From: Clostridium sp.
GTDB lineage: Bacteria; Bacillota; Clostridia; Lachnospirales; Lachnospiraceae
Reading direction: 5' to 3'
Assembly (NCBI GenBank): GCA_023667695.1
Contig: JAMOZY010000002.1
Coordinates: forward strand, 86,229 to 150,228
DNA length: 64,000 bases
The notes under the pieces are model-generated. The model saw only the letters and a program-made list of their open reading frames with translations. It had not been told where the DNA came from and searched no databases. This document shows, piece by piece, positions 38,905 through 46,674 of this stretch (within the stretch, counting starts at the first letter, position 1; every line of letters begins with the position of its first letter). A program made the position numbers and the translations under genes.

Positions 38905-39132
38905 TCACATTACTTCGAGATGCTTTTCAACCGTTTCGATTTCTTTTGTCTTATCCTCACCTGTCACACAGACATACAGTTTCATGGTAATACCTATATT
39001 GGAATGACCTAAAATCATCTGCAAGGTTTTTGGTTTCATCCTCGCCTCAATACAGCAAGTGGCAAATGTGTGCCTTATTTCCCCATATATACGCCTTCTA
39101 TTGCTAGAAAAAAGCCCAATACAGCAATACAT
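38905..39132 (-). pseudogene. Tyrosine recombinase/integrase, C-terminal remnant
   Basis: About 55 residues match the end of phage-type integrases: IRHTFATCCIEARMKPKTLQ, then MILGHSNIGITMKLYVCVT and a charged tail. The RHTFAT and LGHS motifs and the catalytic tyrosine position (LYVCVT) are recognisable. The N-terminal arm- and core-binding domains are absent, and the first 19 residues of the frame look like unrelated sequence, so this is a truncated gene. It marks the left end of the accessory island, suggesting past integration of a mobile element here. Confidence 0.8.
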
Positions 39133-39207
39133 AGTACCATATTCAGGCTTAAATGTCCATATTTTGTTCCGTTCAATTTGCAGAGAACAGGTTATCGTTA
39201 CAATACA

Positions 39208-40068
39208 TCATTCATCAAGCATTATCGTTCCCTTTTTCGCCTTCTCCTTCAATCTAGCCATTTGTTCTCTCTCAATCTCTTGAATACTTTTCTCCGGCTT
39301 GGGTAAATCCTCCGGCATCGTTCCTCCGATTTTCTCAATAGCCGTCCGTACCTCTTTTCCAACATTATAATGCACACTTGTCGCCGCATCAGCCCCCTGA
39401 ATACTGTCCTTCCGCAGTTTTTCCTCCGTCTGTGAAATGCGGAAAAGATTAGCAATTAGCTCTGTACTTCCCATATAATCAAGAATCTTCTGTCCAACTT
39501 GAAGTTCTTTCCTTGCATGAATATCTTCTACATCCAGTCCACCATAAAGTCCCATATATCCAGCATTTTGAAATATAGCAAACTCCTCATTGGTAATAAC
39601 CCCTGCATCATGTGCCGTTTCCGACAAAAGTTGGTTCCATTGTTTAATGTCTCCACGAACAACAAGGCGTCTTCTATCCTCATCCAACTGATTAAAATGA
39701 TCGGCAACTTCCTGTCGATATGTCTGTATTGCGAAATAAGTCTGTCCTAAAGCAATTACTTCTTTTCTTGGATCTCCGTTTTGAACAATCAAATAACAGG
39801 CATATCTTGATAATTCATAATCTTTTATCGGCTTGTTTGTTGCGCCGGCATCTACGATTTTGCTGACCTCAGCAAAATCGTGAAACACATCATGTCCACT
39901 GTTCTCACATGCAATCATGGCTCTTTCAATCACTTTGCTAAAATTTCGCCATTGTGTATATTCCAAAGCATGCGCTAACTCTCTCGCACTCCAAAACTCC
40001 GAACCATCTTCTTTGATATGCTTAATATCCTCAAACTTCTTATATTCTTTTGCTTTCAATTCCATCAT
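39208..40068 (-). CDS. dinD: DinD-like DNA-damage-inducible protein
   Basis: 286 residues. The N-terminal half has the Bro-N-like fold seen in DinD (FEDIKHIKEDGSEFWSARELAHALEYTQWRNFSKVIE...DYELSRYACYLIVQNGDP). The conserved DinD region continues (ETAHDAGVITNEEFAIFQNAGYMGLY) to a K/E-rich tail. E. coli DinD is SOS-induced and inhibits RecA filament growth; the role here is unknown. The frame opens at a GTG, but AAAGGTGG favours the ATG at 40068. No clear LexA box was found upstream. Such genes are often island-borne. Confidence 0.85.
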   Translation of the reverse strand: MMELKAKEYKKFEDIKHIKEDGSEFWSARELAHALEYTQWRNFSKVIERAMIACENSGHDVFHDFAEVSKIVDAGATNKPIKDYELSRYACYLIVQNGDPRKEVIALGQTYFAIQTYRQEVADHFNQLDEDRRRLVVRGDIKQWNQLLSETAHDAGVITNEEFAIFQNAGYMGLYGGLDVEDIHARKELQVGQKILDYMGSTELIANLFRISQTEEKLRKDSIQGADAATSVHYNVGKEVRTAIEKIGGTMPEDLPKPEKSIQEIEREQMARLKEKAKKGTIMLDE

Positions 40069-40227
40069 GCAACCCACCTTTCCAACATTTTAAAAAGGAC
40101 AAAACCTTCTCTCATGCATTGTCCTTTTCTCTCGGTATTAAGGCTCAACCTGGTATCTATCAGCTTTTAAAGTGCTTTATAGATATATGAATTTTCATGA
40201 AACAGCACCGCAGATAACGATACCAAT

Positions 40228-41373
40228 TTATATCTTCTGATTCCTGGTCTTCCAAACCGGATAATCATTCACAATGTATTTATGTTCCCACACCGTTGAC
40301 CAATGCTTGGTATCGTATTCACTTTCCATTGGACAGTCGTTGTAGAGGTCCTGGGCGATTTCCAGAAGGACATCCACCAATTCCAGTTGTTCGGTGAATT
40401 TCTGGGGAATGCCGTCAAGCCCCACATTTGCACCGATAATATTTCCTGCCACCGCCCCTGTGGAATCACTGTCCCCTCTGTGGTTCACAGCCGCAACCAG
40501 ACCCTTTTCAAAATCAGTCGGATACTTCAATGCGCAGTAGACGGCTATCGCCAATGTCTCTTCCGCTACCCATCCCTCACCCAATGCATGGATAGCATCT
40601 AAATCCTCTATATCGGAGAATGCAAGATTAACCGCCCTGTCCATAATTGCCTCGAATTCTCTGAGGTGACTGGCACCGCTGAACAGGACACGCACCCGTG
40701 CCAGTGAATCCTCCACCGCTTTGAGGATGGAATGTTCCCCGTCTTGGGCAAGACACGCAATCATATGAACAAGAGCCGCCGCCGGAATAAACCCAAGTTC
40801 ATGTCCATGTGTGAGTGCGGCAGTTTCTGCACCCATACGCATGACATCCTCCGGTTCGTACTGCTTATTGTCTATAAAATAAAGTCCTATCGGTGCAACA
40901 CGCATGACACCGCCACACCCCTTGCTGTTGTTTATCGGTTTCACCACTGTTCCGTAACAGCCGCCCTCTATCGCCGAAAGGCAGGTCGTCCCCGGCGCAC
41001 GTCTGTTGAACAATTCAGGGAGATGGGAAAGCCATGTGTAATTGCAGCCACCGGCACAGTTGAGGGGAAACCTTTCGGTCTGTGTCCGATACCATTCCCT
41101 ATAGCAAAGCGCAAGGTAAGAAGGGTACGTTCCCACGATACCCCTTGTCCGTCCACGAGTTGTTCCCAACAGCAGCCCGTTCGCCGTGAAAAGGGACATC
41201 TGTGTGTCATCCGAAACAAGTGCCTTACCCTCCACCAGGTCAAAGTTCCGGATGCCAGATTTCCCATATTTGCGAAAGATGCTCTCTTCGTCAAGGAACT
41301 CTATCGAATAGCCCAGTGCGTCACCCGCTGCACCGCCAATCATACAGCCTTTGAATTTATCCAGATTTTTCAT
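40228..41373 (-). CDS. ADP-ribosylglycohydrolase family protein
   Basis: 381 residues, all-alpha ADP-ribosylglycohydrolase fold. KFKGCMIGGAAGDALGYSIE opens the domain. SDDTQMSLFTA (54-64) and the C-terminal NHRGDSDSTGAVAGNIIGAN provide the paired acidic Mg-binding motifs of the DraG/ARH family. It should remove ADP-ribose from a protein or nucleic acid. No ADP-ribosyltransferase gene is visible nearby, so the substrate is unknown. GGGAGG precedes the ATG. Base composition is noticeably richer in G+C than the neighbouring island genes, suggesting a separate origin. Confidence 0.9.
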   Translation of the reverse strand: MKNLDKFKGCMIGGAAGDALGYSIEFLDEESIFRKYGKSGIRNFDLVEGKALVSDDTQMSLFTANGLLLGTTRGRTRGIVGTYPSYLALCYREWYRTQTERFPLNCAGGCNYTWLSHLPELFNRRAPGTTCLSAIEGGCYGTVVKPINNSKGCGGVMRVAPIGLYFIDNKQYEPEDVMRMGAETAALTHGHELGFIPAAALVHMIACLAQDGEHSILKAVEDSLARVRVLFSGASHLREFEAIMDRAVNLAFSDIEDLDAIHALGEGWVAEETLAIAVYCALKYPTDFEKGLVAAVNHRGDSDSTGAVAGNIIGANVGLDGIPQKFTEQLELVDVLLEIAQDLYNDCPMESEYDTKHWSTVWEHKYIVNDYPVWKTRNQKI

Positions 41374-41501
41374 ATGGCCTCCCTAATTCTCCAAACCGCA
41401 CCCTGAATTTTCTTAAAATCATCCTCGGTAATTCATATATTTCAAGCAGTCAAATATCTCCCTTTTTGAAGAAGTGTTCCCGCTGCTATTTTCTAAAAAC
41501 T

Positions 41502-41849
41502 TCATGAATATTCAATCCATTCTCCATCTTTTAGAATTTCAAACTTTCCCCATATAGGTTTTCCTGTATCTCTTCCCTTAACCCTTATCGGCAGAAATGC
41601 GTCATGTTGACAATAAGGTAATGGATCATCTATCTCATGCCAATCATTCTCATCAATTTGATCGCCCCAATCTTCCAAAGCATCAGATAATTCATCATAG
41701 TAGTAGTCAAAAGAGCATTGCATCGCATCTTTTGAGCAATAAAGAAATACAAATACTCCTTCGTTTGCGGTTTCATATATCATAATCTTATAAACCATAT
41801 CTTTTTTATTGCAAACAAAAGGTTTTTTCAGATATGTCCATTTTCTCAA
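41502..41849 (-). CDS. Hypothetical protein, 115 residues
   Basis: Not recognised. It starts at TTG with GGAGG nine bases upstream, which makes it a credible gene. The sequence is acidic and aromatic: VYKIMIYETANEGVFVFLYC strands, then DYYYDELSDALEDWGDQI, then a W-containing C-terminus (KPIWGKFEILKDGEWIEY). The compact alpha/beta pattern and its island location would suit an immunity-type protein, but no partner toxin is visible and I do not assign that role. Confidence 0.65.
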   Translation of the reverse strand: MRKWTYLKKPFVCNKKDMVYKIMIYETANEGVFVFLYCSKDAMQCSFDYYYDELSDALEDWGDQIDENDWHEIDDPLPYCQHDAFLPIRVKGRDTGKPIWGKFEILKDGEWIEYS

Positions 41850-42019
41850 TACCCTTATCCTCCATACAAATCTCGATTATCAATATCGTTATAACCAGTT
41901 TTTAACAGGCACACAATTCCAAAAAGTGAGTTAAATATAGCAGTTAAAAAACAGATTCCGTCTCCCGTGCGATATATTTCTTAAAACCAAGTTCAAACTA
42001 AACTCAACAAAATCCACCC
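41850..42019 (-). pseudogene. Possible remnant of a small membrane-protein gene in a gap
   Basis: Between the 115-residue gene and the first 66-residue repeat gene, a minus-strand frame without a start codon reads EIYRTGDGICFLTAIFNS then LFGIVCLLKTGYNDIDNRD before a TAA at about 41858. The hydrophobic stretch looks like a membrane helix. It may be the decayed end of a gene, but it could also be chance. Confidence 0.25.
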
Positions 42020-42236
42020 TTACATATCCATGTAAATCACAACCTGATTCCCATCCTTCTCCAATAGTCCCTGCTTTCCAAATTCATAAAAGTTCTTTAT
42101 GGGGTCGGTTCCCTGTTCTTCAAATCCCATCCAGTCCTCTTCTCCGGTTATTTTTTTCAGCTTATGATGAATTGCCGGATAGGTAAAACGGCATTCAAAA
42201 CGCATAACTTCTTTTAACATATTTCCTCTATAACTA
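41984..42236. repeat. Direct repeat, copy A (about 250 bp)
   Basis: This segment recurs at 44026-44288 with only a handful of substitutions plus a 10-bp tandem duplication in the second copy. It covers the complete 66-residue ORF, its ribosome binding site and about 35 bases past its stop. Similarity fades within about 20 bases upstream of the start codon. The two copies bracket the zinc-ribbon and YhcG genes. Confidence 0.9.
42020..42220 (-). CDS. Hypothetical 66-residue protein, copy A of a duplicated gene
   Basis: Not recognised. It reads MLKEVMRFECRFTYPAIHHK, continues with a charged middle (GEEDWMGFEEQGTDPIKNFY) and ends in a predicted strand (VVIYMDM). GAGGAAAT precedes the ATG. A nearly identical copy (one residue different, N/K at position 58) lies at 44072-44272. 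Preservation of the frame in both copies, with very few changes, suggests either recent duplication or selection for the protein. Confidence 0.7.
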   Translation of the reverse strand: MLKEVMRFECRFTYPAIHHKLKKITGEEDWMGFEEQGTDPIKNFYEFGKQGLLEKDGNQVVIYMDM

Positions 42237-42281
42237 TAATACCATCCTAGATACTAAACAATACTTTATAGAATTCTTTTT

Positions 42282-42497
42282 TTATTTTCCCAAAATTCTT
42301 GAAATCAAACTCATTTTATATCCTTCACTATCCGGATATAGACCAATAGCAAAGAGTTCTTCGTCAGAAAAACTTTTTGTATTCTTCTTGTTTATTTTTA
42401 CTTCTTTGGATTTTTTGTATTGAGTAAAACCACAATAATGGCATATTCTGTTTCTTGAAATATTTCCGATTTCTTTTCCACAATCCAAACAAACCAC
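42282..42497 (-). CDS. Small zinc-ribbon protein
   Basis: 71 residues. Two CxxC pairs, CLDCGK at the N-terminus and CHYCGF around residue 19, form a zinc ribbon; a lysine-rich linker follows, then DEELFAIGLYPDSEGYKMSL. The GTG start has GGGGGAGG seven bases upstream. Function is unknown; zinc ribbons of this size commonly bind nucleic acid or other proteins. It lies downstream of the YhcG nuclease gene on the same strand. Confidence 0.7.
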   Translation of the reverse strand: MVCLDCGKEIGNISRNRICHYCGFTQYKKSKEVKINKKNTKSFSDEELFAIGLYPDSEGYKMSLISRILGK

Positions 42498-42776
42498 TCC
42501 ACTACCTCCCCCGTCATCTTCTCATAAACCAACTCAATCCCTGCTCAGATAACGTCCGTCTTTGTCGTTTCTGTCTTATTCTTACAGATGTCGCACATTA
42601 ACGCAATTCCAATCGTGCTACGGTTAAAACTCTCTATTATCAGTTCATAAAACTTCTGTGTTTTCTCTTTATATTTAAAAACTTTATGTAATGCTGAATT
42701 ACCGATTTATATCGTTCATCAATGCCCAATACACTACCATTGGCAGATTAGATTTTGGACTCATTGAGTCCAAAAT
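42498..42776 (-). other. Gap with terminator and possible gene remnant
   Basis: About 280 bases after the YhcG gene. On the minus strand a short frame reads ELIIESFNRSTIGIALMCDI and then CKNKTETTKTDVI before a stop near 42545. Its CxxC-KT pattern faintly resembles the cysteine-rich KTR proteins common on clostridial mobile elements. This is weak evidence for a decayed gene. The right end holds the hairpin at 42753-42775. Confidence 0.3.
42753..42775 (-). terminator. Probable terminator of the YhcG gene
   Basis: Perfect palindromic arms TTTTGGACTCA and TGAGTCCAAAA begin immediately after the stop codon (42777-42779) on the minus strand. T-rich sequence lies in and after the second arm only in part, so efficiency is uncertain. 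Confidence 0.5.
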
Positions 42777-43808
42777 TTAATCCTCTTTTATTTCTGAAGT
42801 ATTTCCTTCCTCTATTTTAGCAGATTTCAAGACTTGGTATTCCCGATTCAATTCACGCAATAATTCATCTTCACTTGGCAGATACAATTTATATTTTGAA
42901 GCAAAAATCTGTGTTTCATTCTCAGGTAACGTATACTTAACCACAGACTCACTTTTATCTGCACATAGTACAATACCAATTGGCGGATTATCCCCTTCAT
43001 TCATAAGTTCTCGCTCATAATAATGAACATACATCTGCATCTGCCCCAAATCCTGATGTGTTAAGTCTCCAACTTTTAAATCTATCAAAACAAAACATTT
43101 CAAAATATAATTATAGAATACAAGGTCAATTCTAAAATGTCGTCCATCAAATGTAATACGTTTCTGTCTAGCCACAAAAGAAAATCCTCTTCCAAGCTCT
43201 AAAAGAAATTTTTGTAAATGCGTAATCAATGCCTGTTCTAAATCACTTTCATAGAAATCATCATTTGAACTCAAACCAAGAAATTCTAGAACATATGGGT
43301 CGCGGATAATATCTTCTGGTTTCTTAGCAGGTTCCAATGTCTGAATTTCTTCTGCAACCTGTTCTTTCTTATTACTGGATAATAATCTTTCGTAAAAGAA
43401 AGAATTTATCTGTCTTTCAAGCTGTCTGGTACTCCATTGTGCTTTTATGGCTTCCTGCATATAAAATTCTCGTGCATTATCATTTTCCACACGCATCAAA
43501 AGTCGATAATGAGTCCAACTCAATTCGCTACGCAGTGCGTAGCCATTTGGAAAGGTTAAATAAAATTGCCGCATATTTTTCAAATTAGCAACGGTAAATC
43601 CTTTTCCAAAATCCTGTGTCATCTGTTTTGACAATTCCTTTAATAAACCTGAACCATACTCTGCTTTTTCATTGCCGCCCTGTTCTTCAATAATTGATTT
43701 TCCTATATTCCAATAGGCTTCAACCATTGCAAAATTAGCTGTTTGATAAACTTTATTTCTTGCCGAAGTTAAAATTTCTTTGATTTCCTTATAAAAAGAG
43801 GCGTTCAT
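42777..43808 (-). CDS. yhcG: YhcG-type PD-(D/E)xK nuclease (DUF1016)
   Basis: 343 residues. The N-terminal DUF1016 helical domain (ILTSARNKVYQTANFAMVEA, YWNIGKSIIEEQ, KNMRQFYLTFP, SWTHYRLLMRVEN) is followed by a nuclease domain with RIDLVFYN (Asp 228) and LIDLKVG (Asp 243, Lys 245), the PD-(D/E)xK active site. Family members are predicted DNA endonucleases found singly or with restriction systems. No methylase or specificity subunit is present here. AAAGGA lies 13 bases before the ATG. The upstream region has three regularly spaced TGCCGATAA sites, suggesting autoregulation. Confidence 0.88.
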   Translation of the reverse strand: MNASFYKEIKEILTSARNKVYQTANFAMVEAYWNIGKSIIEEQGGNEKAEYGSGLLKELSKQMTQDFGKGFTVANLKNMRQFYLTFPNGYALRSELSWTHYRLLMRVENDNAREFYMQEAIKAQWSTRQLERQINSFFYERLLSSNKKEQVAEEIQTLEPAKKPEDIIRDPYVLEFLGLSSNDDFYESDLEQALITHLQKFLLELGRGFSFVARQKRITFDGRHFRIDLVFYNYILKCFVLIDLKVGDLTHQDLGQMQMYVHYYERELMNEGDNPPIGIVLCADKSESVVKYTLPENETQIFASKYKLYLPSEDELLRELNREYQVLKSAKIEEGNTSEIKED

Positions 43809-43858
43809 TCTGTCAAATCCGTCCTTTCATTATATCTTTGCTAACTGTTGTTTCGTTT

Positions 43859-43895
43859 TTATCGGCACTCTTTTATCGGCATTTTTTGCCGATAA
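43859..43895. repeat. Three TTATCGGCA/TGCCGATAA sites at 14-bp spacing upstream of yhcG
   Basis: TTATCGGCA occurs at 43859-43867 and 43873-43881, and its reverse complement TGCCGATAA at 43887-43895, each exactly 14 bp from the last. The second and third form a 9-bp stem with a 5-base loop. They end 51 bases upstream of the yhcG ATG, where an operator would be expected; a terminator is less likely because no T-run follows. Confidence 0.6.
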
Positions 43896-44025
43896 ATCAT
43901 TTCCATTCTTTTAGTATTATAATTCCGGTTTTAAGAATCAGCCGAAATTCAGTATTACTTAACTTAAACTCCGGCTTCATTTCTTCTGTATAATGTTCCT
44001 GAAACTCATAAGAATCCAATTTTTT
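43896..44025 (-). pseudogene. Possible coding remnant upstream of yhcG
   Basis: The minus strand from about 44026 to the stop at 43897-43899 reads KKLDSYEFQEHYTEEM and then KPEFKLSNTEFRLILKTG without a start codon. The composition is protein-like, as at the C-terminus of a larger lost gene. No family can be named and it may be fortuitous. Confidence 0.25.
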
Positions 44026-44288
44026 AAACCAAGTTCAAATAAGTTCAAACTAAGCTCAACAAAATCCACCCTTACATATCCATGTAAATCACAACCTGTT
44101 TCCCATCCTTCTCCAATAGTCCCTGCTTTCCAAATTCATAAAAGTTCTTTATGGGGTCGGTTCCCTGTTCTTCAAATCCCATCCAGTCCTCTTCTCCGGT
44201 TATTTTTTTCAGCTTATGATGAATTGCCGGATAGGTAAAACGGCATTCAAAGCGCATAACTTCTTTTAACATATTTCCTCCATAACAA
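44026..44288. repeat. Direct repeat, copy B (about 260 bp)
   Basis: Second copy of the segment at 41984-42236. It differs by scattered substitutions and an extra AAGTTCAAAT unit near its left end, so that unit is in tandem. It contains the second 66-residue ORF with a stronger GGAGG. Confidence 0.9.
44072..44272 (-). CDS. Hypothetical 66-residue protein, copy B of a duplicated gene
   Basis: Same protein as that encoded at 42020-42220 except for lysine instead of asparagine near position 58. GGAGG precedes the ATG at four bases. No family is recognised. It is the last island gene before the yebC terminator on the right flank, and the upstream copy of the pair relative to the direction of transcription. 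Confidence 0.7.
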   Translation of the reverse strand: MLKEVMRFECRFTYPAIHHKLKKITGEEDWMGFEEQGTDPIKNFYEFGKQGLLEKDGKQVVIYMDM

Positions 44289-44344
44289 TAACACCAACCT
44301 ACACTTTCAGTCGTTTTCCGTAATCCGTGTATGAGCAGATAAAT

Positions 44345-44370
44345 AAAGAATCCTGCAAGCAGGATTCTTT
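44345..44370 (-). terminator. Rho-independent terminator of yebC
   Basis: AAAGAATCCTGC and GCAGGATTCTTT form a perfect 12-bp stem with a two-base centre just past the yebC stop (44381). TTTATTTAT follows on the minus strand. It marks the right end of the accessory island. Confidence 0.85.
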
Positions 44371-44380
44371 ATCACAGCCT

Positions 44381-45109
44381 TTATTCGTCCCAATTATGAT
44401 ATACAGCCTGAACATCATCATCTTCCTCTAATAAATCCAGAATCCGGTTCATCTTTTTAATATCATCCTCACTGTTTAGTTCCACCCAGGTCTGGGGAAT
44501 CATAGTCACTTCTGCAGATGCCATGGAAATCTTTGCCGCTTCTAGCGCTTCCCGAACCGCGCTGAACTCCTCCGGTGTAGTAATGATTTCATAAGCATCT
44601 TCCTCTTCCGTAAAATCCTCTGCTCCTGCATCCAGCGCTGTCATCATCAGATCATCCGCCTCCAGACTGCACTCCTCCTTCGCAACGATTATCTGTCCCT
44701 TCTTATCAAACATAAAGGAAACGCAACCGGTGGTTCCTACATTGCCGCCACCCTTGGTAAATGCATTCCGCACATTTGAGGCCGTCCGGTTTTTGTTATC
44801 AGTCAAGGTATCTACAATAATAGCCGTACCATTCGGTCCGTATCCCTCATAGGTAATGGAGGTATAGTTGACTGCTTCTGTACTTCCTGCTGCCTTTTTA
44901 ATTCCACGCTCTATGGTGTCATTGGGTACATTGTTCGCCTTTGCCTTTGCAATCACATCCCGCAGCTTACTGTTATTATCCGGATTCGGTCCGCCTTCCT
45001 TGACCGCAACTGCAATCTCTTTTCCGATAATAGTAAAAATCTTTCCCTTCGCTGCGTCATTTTTCTCTTTCTTATGTTTGATATTGGCAAACTTTGAATG
45101 TCCTGACAT
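44381..45109 (-). CDS. yebC: YebC/PmpR (TACO1) family protein
   Basis: 242 residues. It begins [25 protein letters not shown], the signature YebC N-terminus, followed by [26 protein letters not shown] and the [11 protein letters not shown] core. Once annotated as a transcriptional regulator, the family has more recently been associated with translation of difficult sequences such as proline stretches. AAAAGGAG precedes the ATG. Length is normal. Confidence 0.95.
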   Translation of the reverse strand: MSGHSKFANIKHKKEKNDAAKGKIFTIIGKEIAVAVKEGGPNPDNNSKLRDVIAKAKANNVPNDTIERGIKKAAGSTEAVNYTSITYEGYGPNGTAIIVDTLTDNKNRTASNVRNAFTKGGGNVGTTGCVSFMFDKKGQIIVAKEECSLEADDLMMTALDAGAEDFTEEEDAYEIITTPEEFSAVREALEAAKISMASAEVTMIPQTWVELNSEDDIKKMNRILDLLEEDDDVQAVYHNWDE

Positions 45110-45246
45110 GTATATTCTCCTTTTCCATTTCGTTCTCTATATTTTACATAAACAGTTCTATCTGTCCGTTTTCGGCAGTACACAACATTCTGAATATTCT
45201 GCCATATTGTACCATTCTTTTCTTCCAGTGTAAAGCCAAAGACGAT

Positions 45247-46092
45247 TCAGGAGGCCTCCTCTGACTCCACTGCCTTTGACACCTTTACCTGAACAATCAT
45301 CTTATCATGAATGTCAATCGGACGGAAGGAATAGCCTTGATATACGATATTGATTTCCTCCTCGTCCTGAGGAAGTCTCCCCAGCTCGTACAATAAAAAT
45401 CCATTTAAGGTATCGATATCTTCATCCGGGAATTCAATCTCCAGCAGCTCTGCAATCTCATCCAGTCTTGCAAGCCCCCGCATAAGATAGCAGTCATCCT
45501 GTCCCAGACGGATAATATCATGCTCCTCTTCGTCATATTCATCCAGAATATTCCCTACGATTTCTTCCAGAATATCCTCCATTGCCACGATACCCTCTGT
45601 TTGTCCATACTCATCGACTACAATTGCCATATGTATCTTTTTGGTCTGCATATCCTTCAGAAGCTTCTGAATATTCTGTGTCGGATGTACAAAAAATGGT
45701 TCTCTGGCAATTTCCTTCAAAACTGCATCCTTATCCCGCATGTAATAACGCATGGCATCCTTTAGGTGAAGGACGCCGATAATATTATCCAGGTCCTCCT
45801 CATACAAAGGATATCTGGAAAATCCATGCTCCAGCATCAGATTCATAGCCTCTTCCAGACTTAAAGCCGCATCCATTCCCTCTATCTTCTGCCGGGGGCT
45901 CATAACATCTTTGGCTTCCTTCTCTCCGAATTCGAAGATATTGTTAATCATCTCCGCTTCATCCTCCAGAATGACACCTTGTTCATGTCCCTCTGTTACC
46001 ATGGATTTTATTTCCTCTTCTACCTGTTCTTCGTATTTTGCCTTGTTCCGCGAAAACATGCGAAACAAGCGACTGGGACCAGCTTTGGTCAT
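45247..46092 (-). CDS. CBS-pair and CorC domain protein (HlyC/CorC family) without membrane domain
   Basis: 281 residues: a charged N-terminus, then EEAEMINNIFEFGEKEAKDVMSPRQKI, two CBS motifs (about 70-190, ending HMAIVVDEYGQTEGIVAMED) and the C-terminal CorC_HlyC transporter-associated domain. The DUF21 membrane domain found in many relatives is absent, as in E. coli CorC. A role in divalent-metal efflux regulation is inferred from the family. AAAGGAG precedes the ATG. Confidence 0.88.
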   Translation of the reverse strand: MTKAGPSRLFRMFSRNKAKYEEQVEEEIKSMVTEGHEQGVILEDEAEMINNIFEFGEKEAKDVMSPRQKIEGMDAALSLEEAMNLMLEHGFSRYPLYEEDLDNIIGVLHLKDAMRYYMRDKDAVLKEIAREPFFVHPTQNIQKLLKDMQTKKIHMAIVVDEYGQTEGIVAMEDILEEIVGNILDEYDEEEHDIIRLGQDDCYLMRGLARLDEIAELLEIEFPDEDIDTLNGFLLYELGRLPQDEEEINIVYQGYSFRPIDIHDKMIVQVKVSKAVESEEAS

Positions 46093-46261
46093 TGTGTTAT
46101 TCTCCTTTCTACCTTATAAATCTGTACCTTATAATTTCGGAATCCATTTATACTCCGGTTCCATCTGACTGCAGAACGACTGCCAGCCGCTCTCAAACAA
46201 ATCTCAAGTAAACTCTTGGGTTAATTATTAAAATAGCACGAAAGCTCCTGTCCGTCAATTC

Positions 46262-46606
46262 CTATGTAAGCTCCAGGCTAATCATCAATGCCCCATTGAC
46301 CTGCTCCATAATATCTCCATCCAGATGGCATACCTTCTCTTTCAATCTTTTTTTATCAATGGTACGAATCTGTTCTAATAAAATAATGGAATCCTTCATG
46401 ATTTCACACCGCCGGCAATCCAATTCGATGTGGGTCGGCAGCTTTGCTTTTGTCATTTTACTTGTGATGGCCGCTACAATGACAGTTGAACTATGACGGT
46501 TCCCTGCCTCATTCTGAATCACAAGCACCGGACGGACACCGCCCTGTTCTGAGCCTACTACCGGTCTTAAATCTGCATAATATATATCTCCACGTTTGAT
46601 AATCAA
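46262..46606 (-). CDS. mazF: MazF/EndoA family mRNA interferase
   Basis: 114 residues. [29 protein letters not shown] and [12 protein letters not shown] match B. subtilis EndoA (NdoA), a sequence-specific single-strand RNA endonuclease. The frame opens at a GTG at 46615 (one base from GGAG). I place the start at TTG 46606, ten bases from GGAG, because the protein then begins [13 protein letters not shown] exactly like its relatives. As in B. subtilis it follows alr, but no antitoxin gene (ndoAI) stands between: the gap is about 68 bases. Confidence 0.92.
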   Translation of the reverse strand: MIIKRGDIYYADLRPVVGSEQGGVRPVLVIQNEAGNRHSSTVIVAAITSKMTKAKLPTHIELDCRRCEIMKDSIILLEQIRTIDKKRLKEKVCHLDGDIMEQVNGALMISLELT

Positions 46607-46674
46607 TTGTTTCACACTCCAGACTTACCTTTTGATTACAGTATTTCCAATCTTATCCAGAGTATTCAATTCTT

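Noticed and set aside
41984-44288. The two direct repeats as ends of an insertion sequence or composite transposon
   Set aside because: No transposase lies in or between them, there are no terminal inverted repeats, and each repeat is itself a complete small gene.
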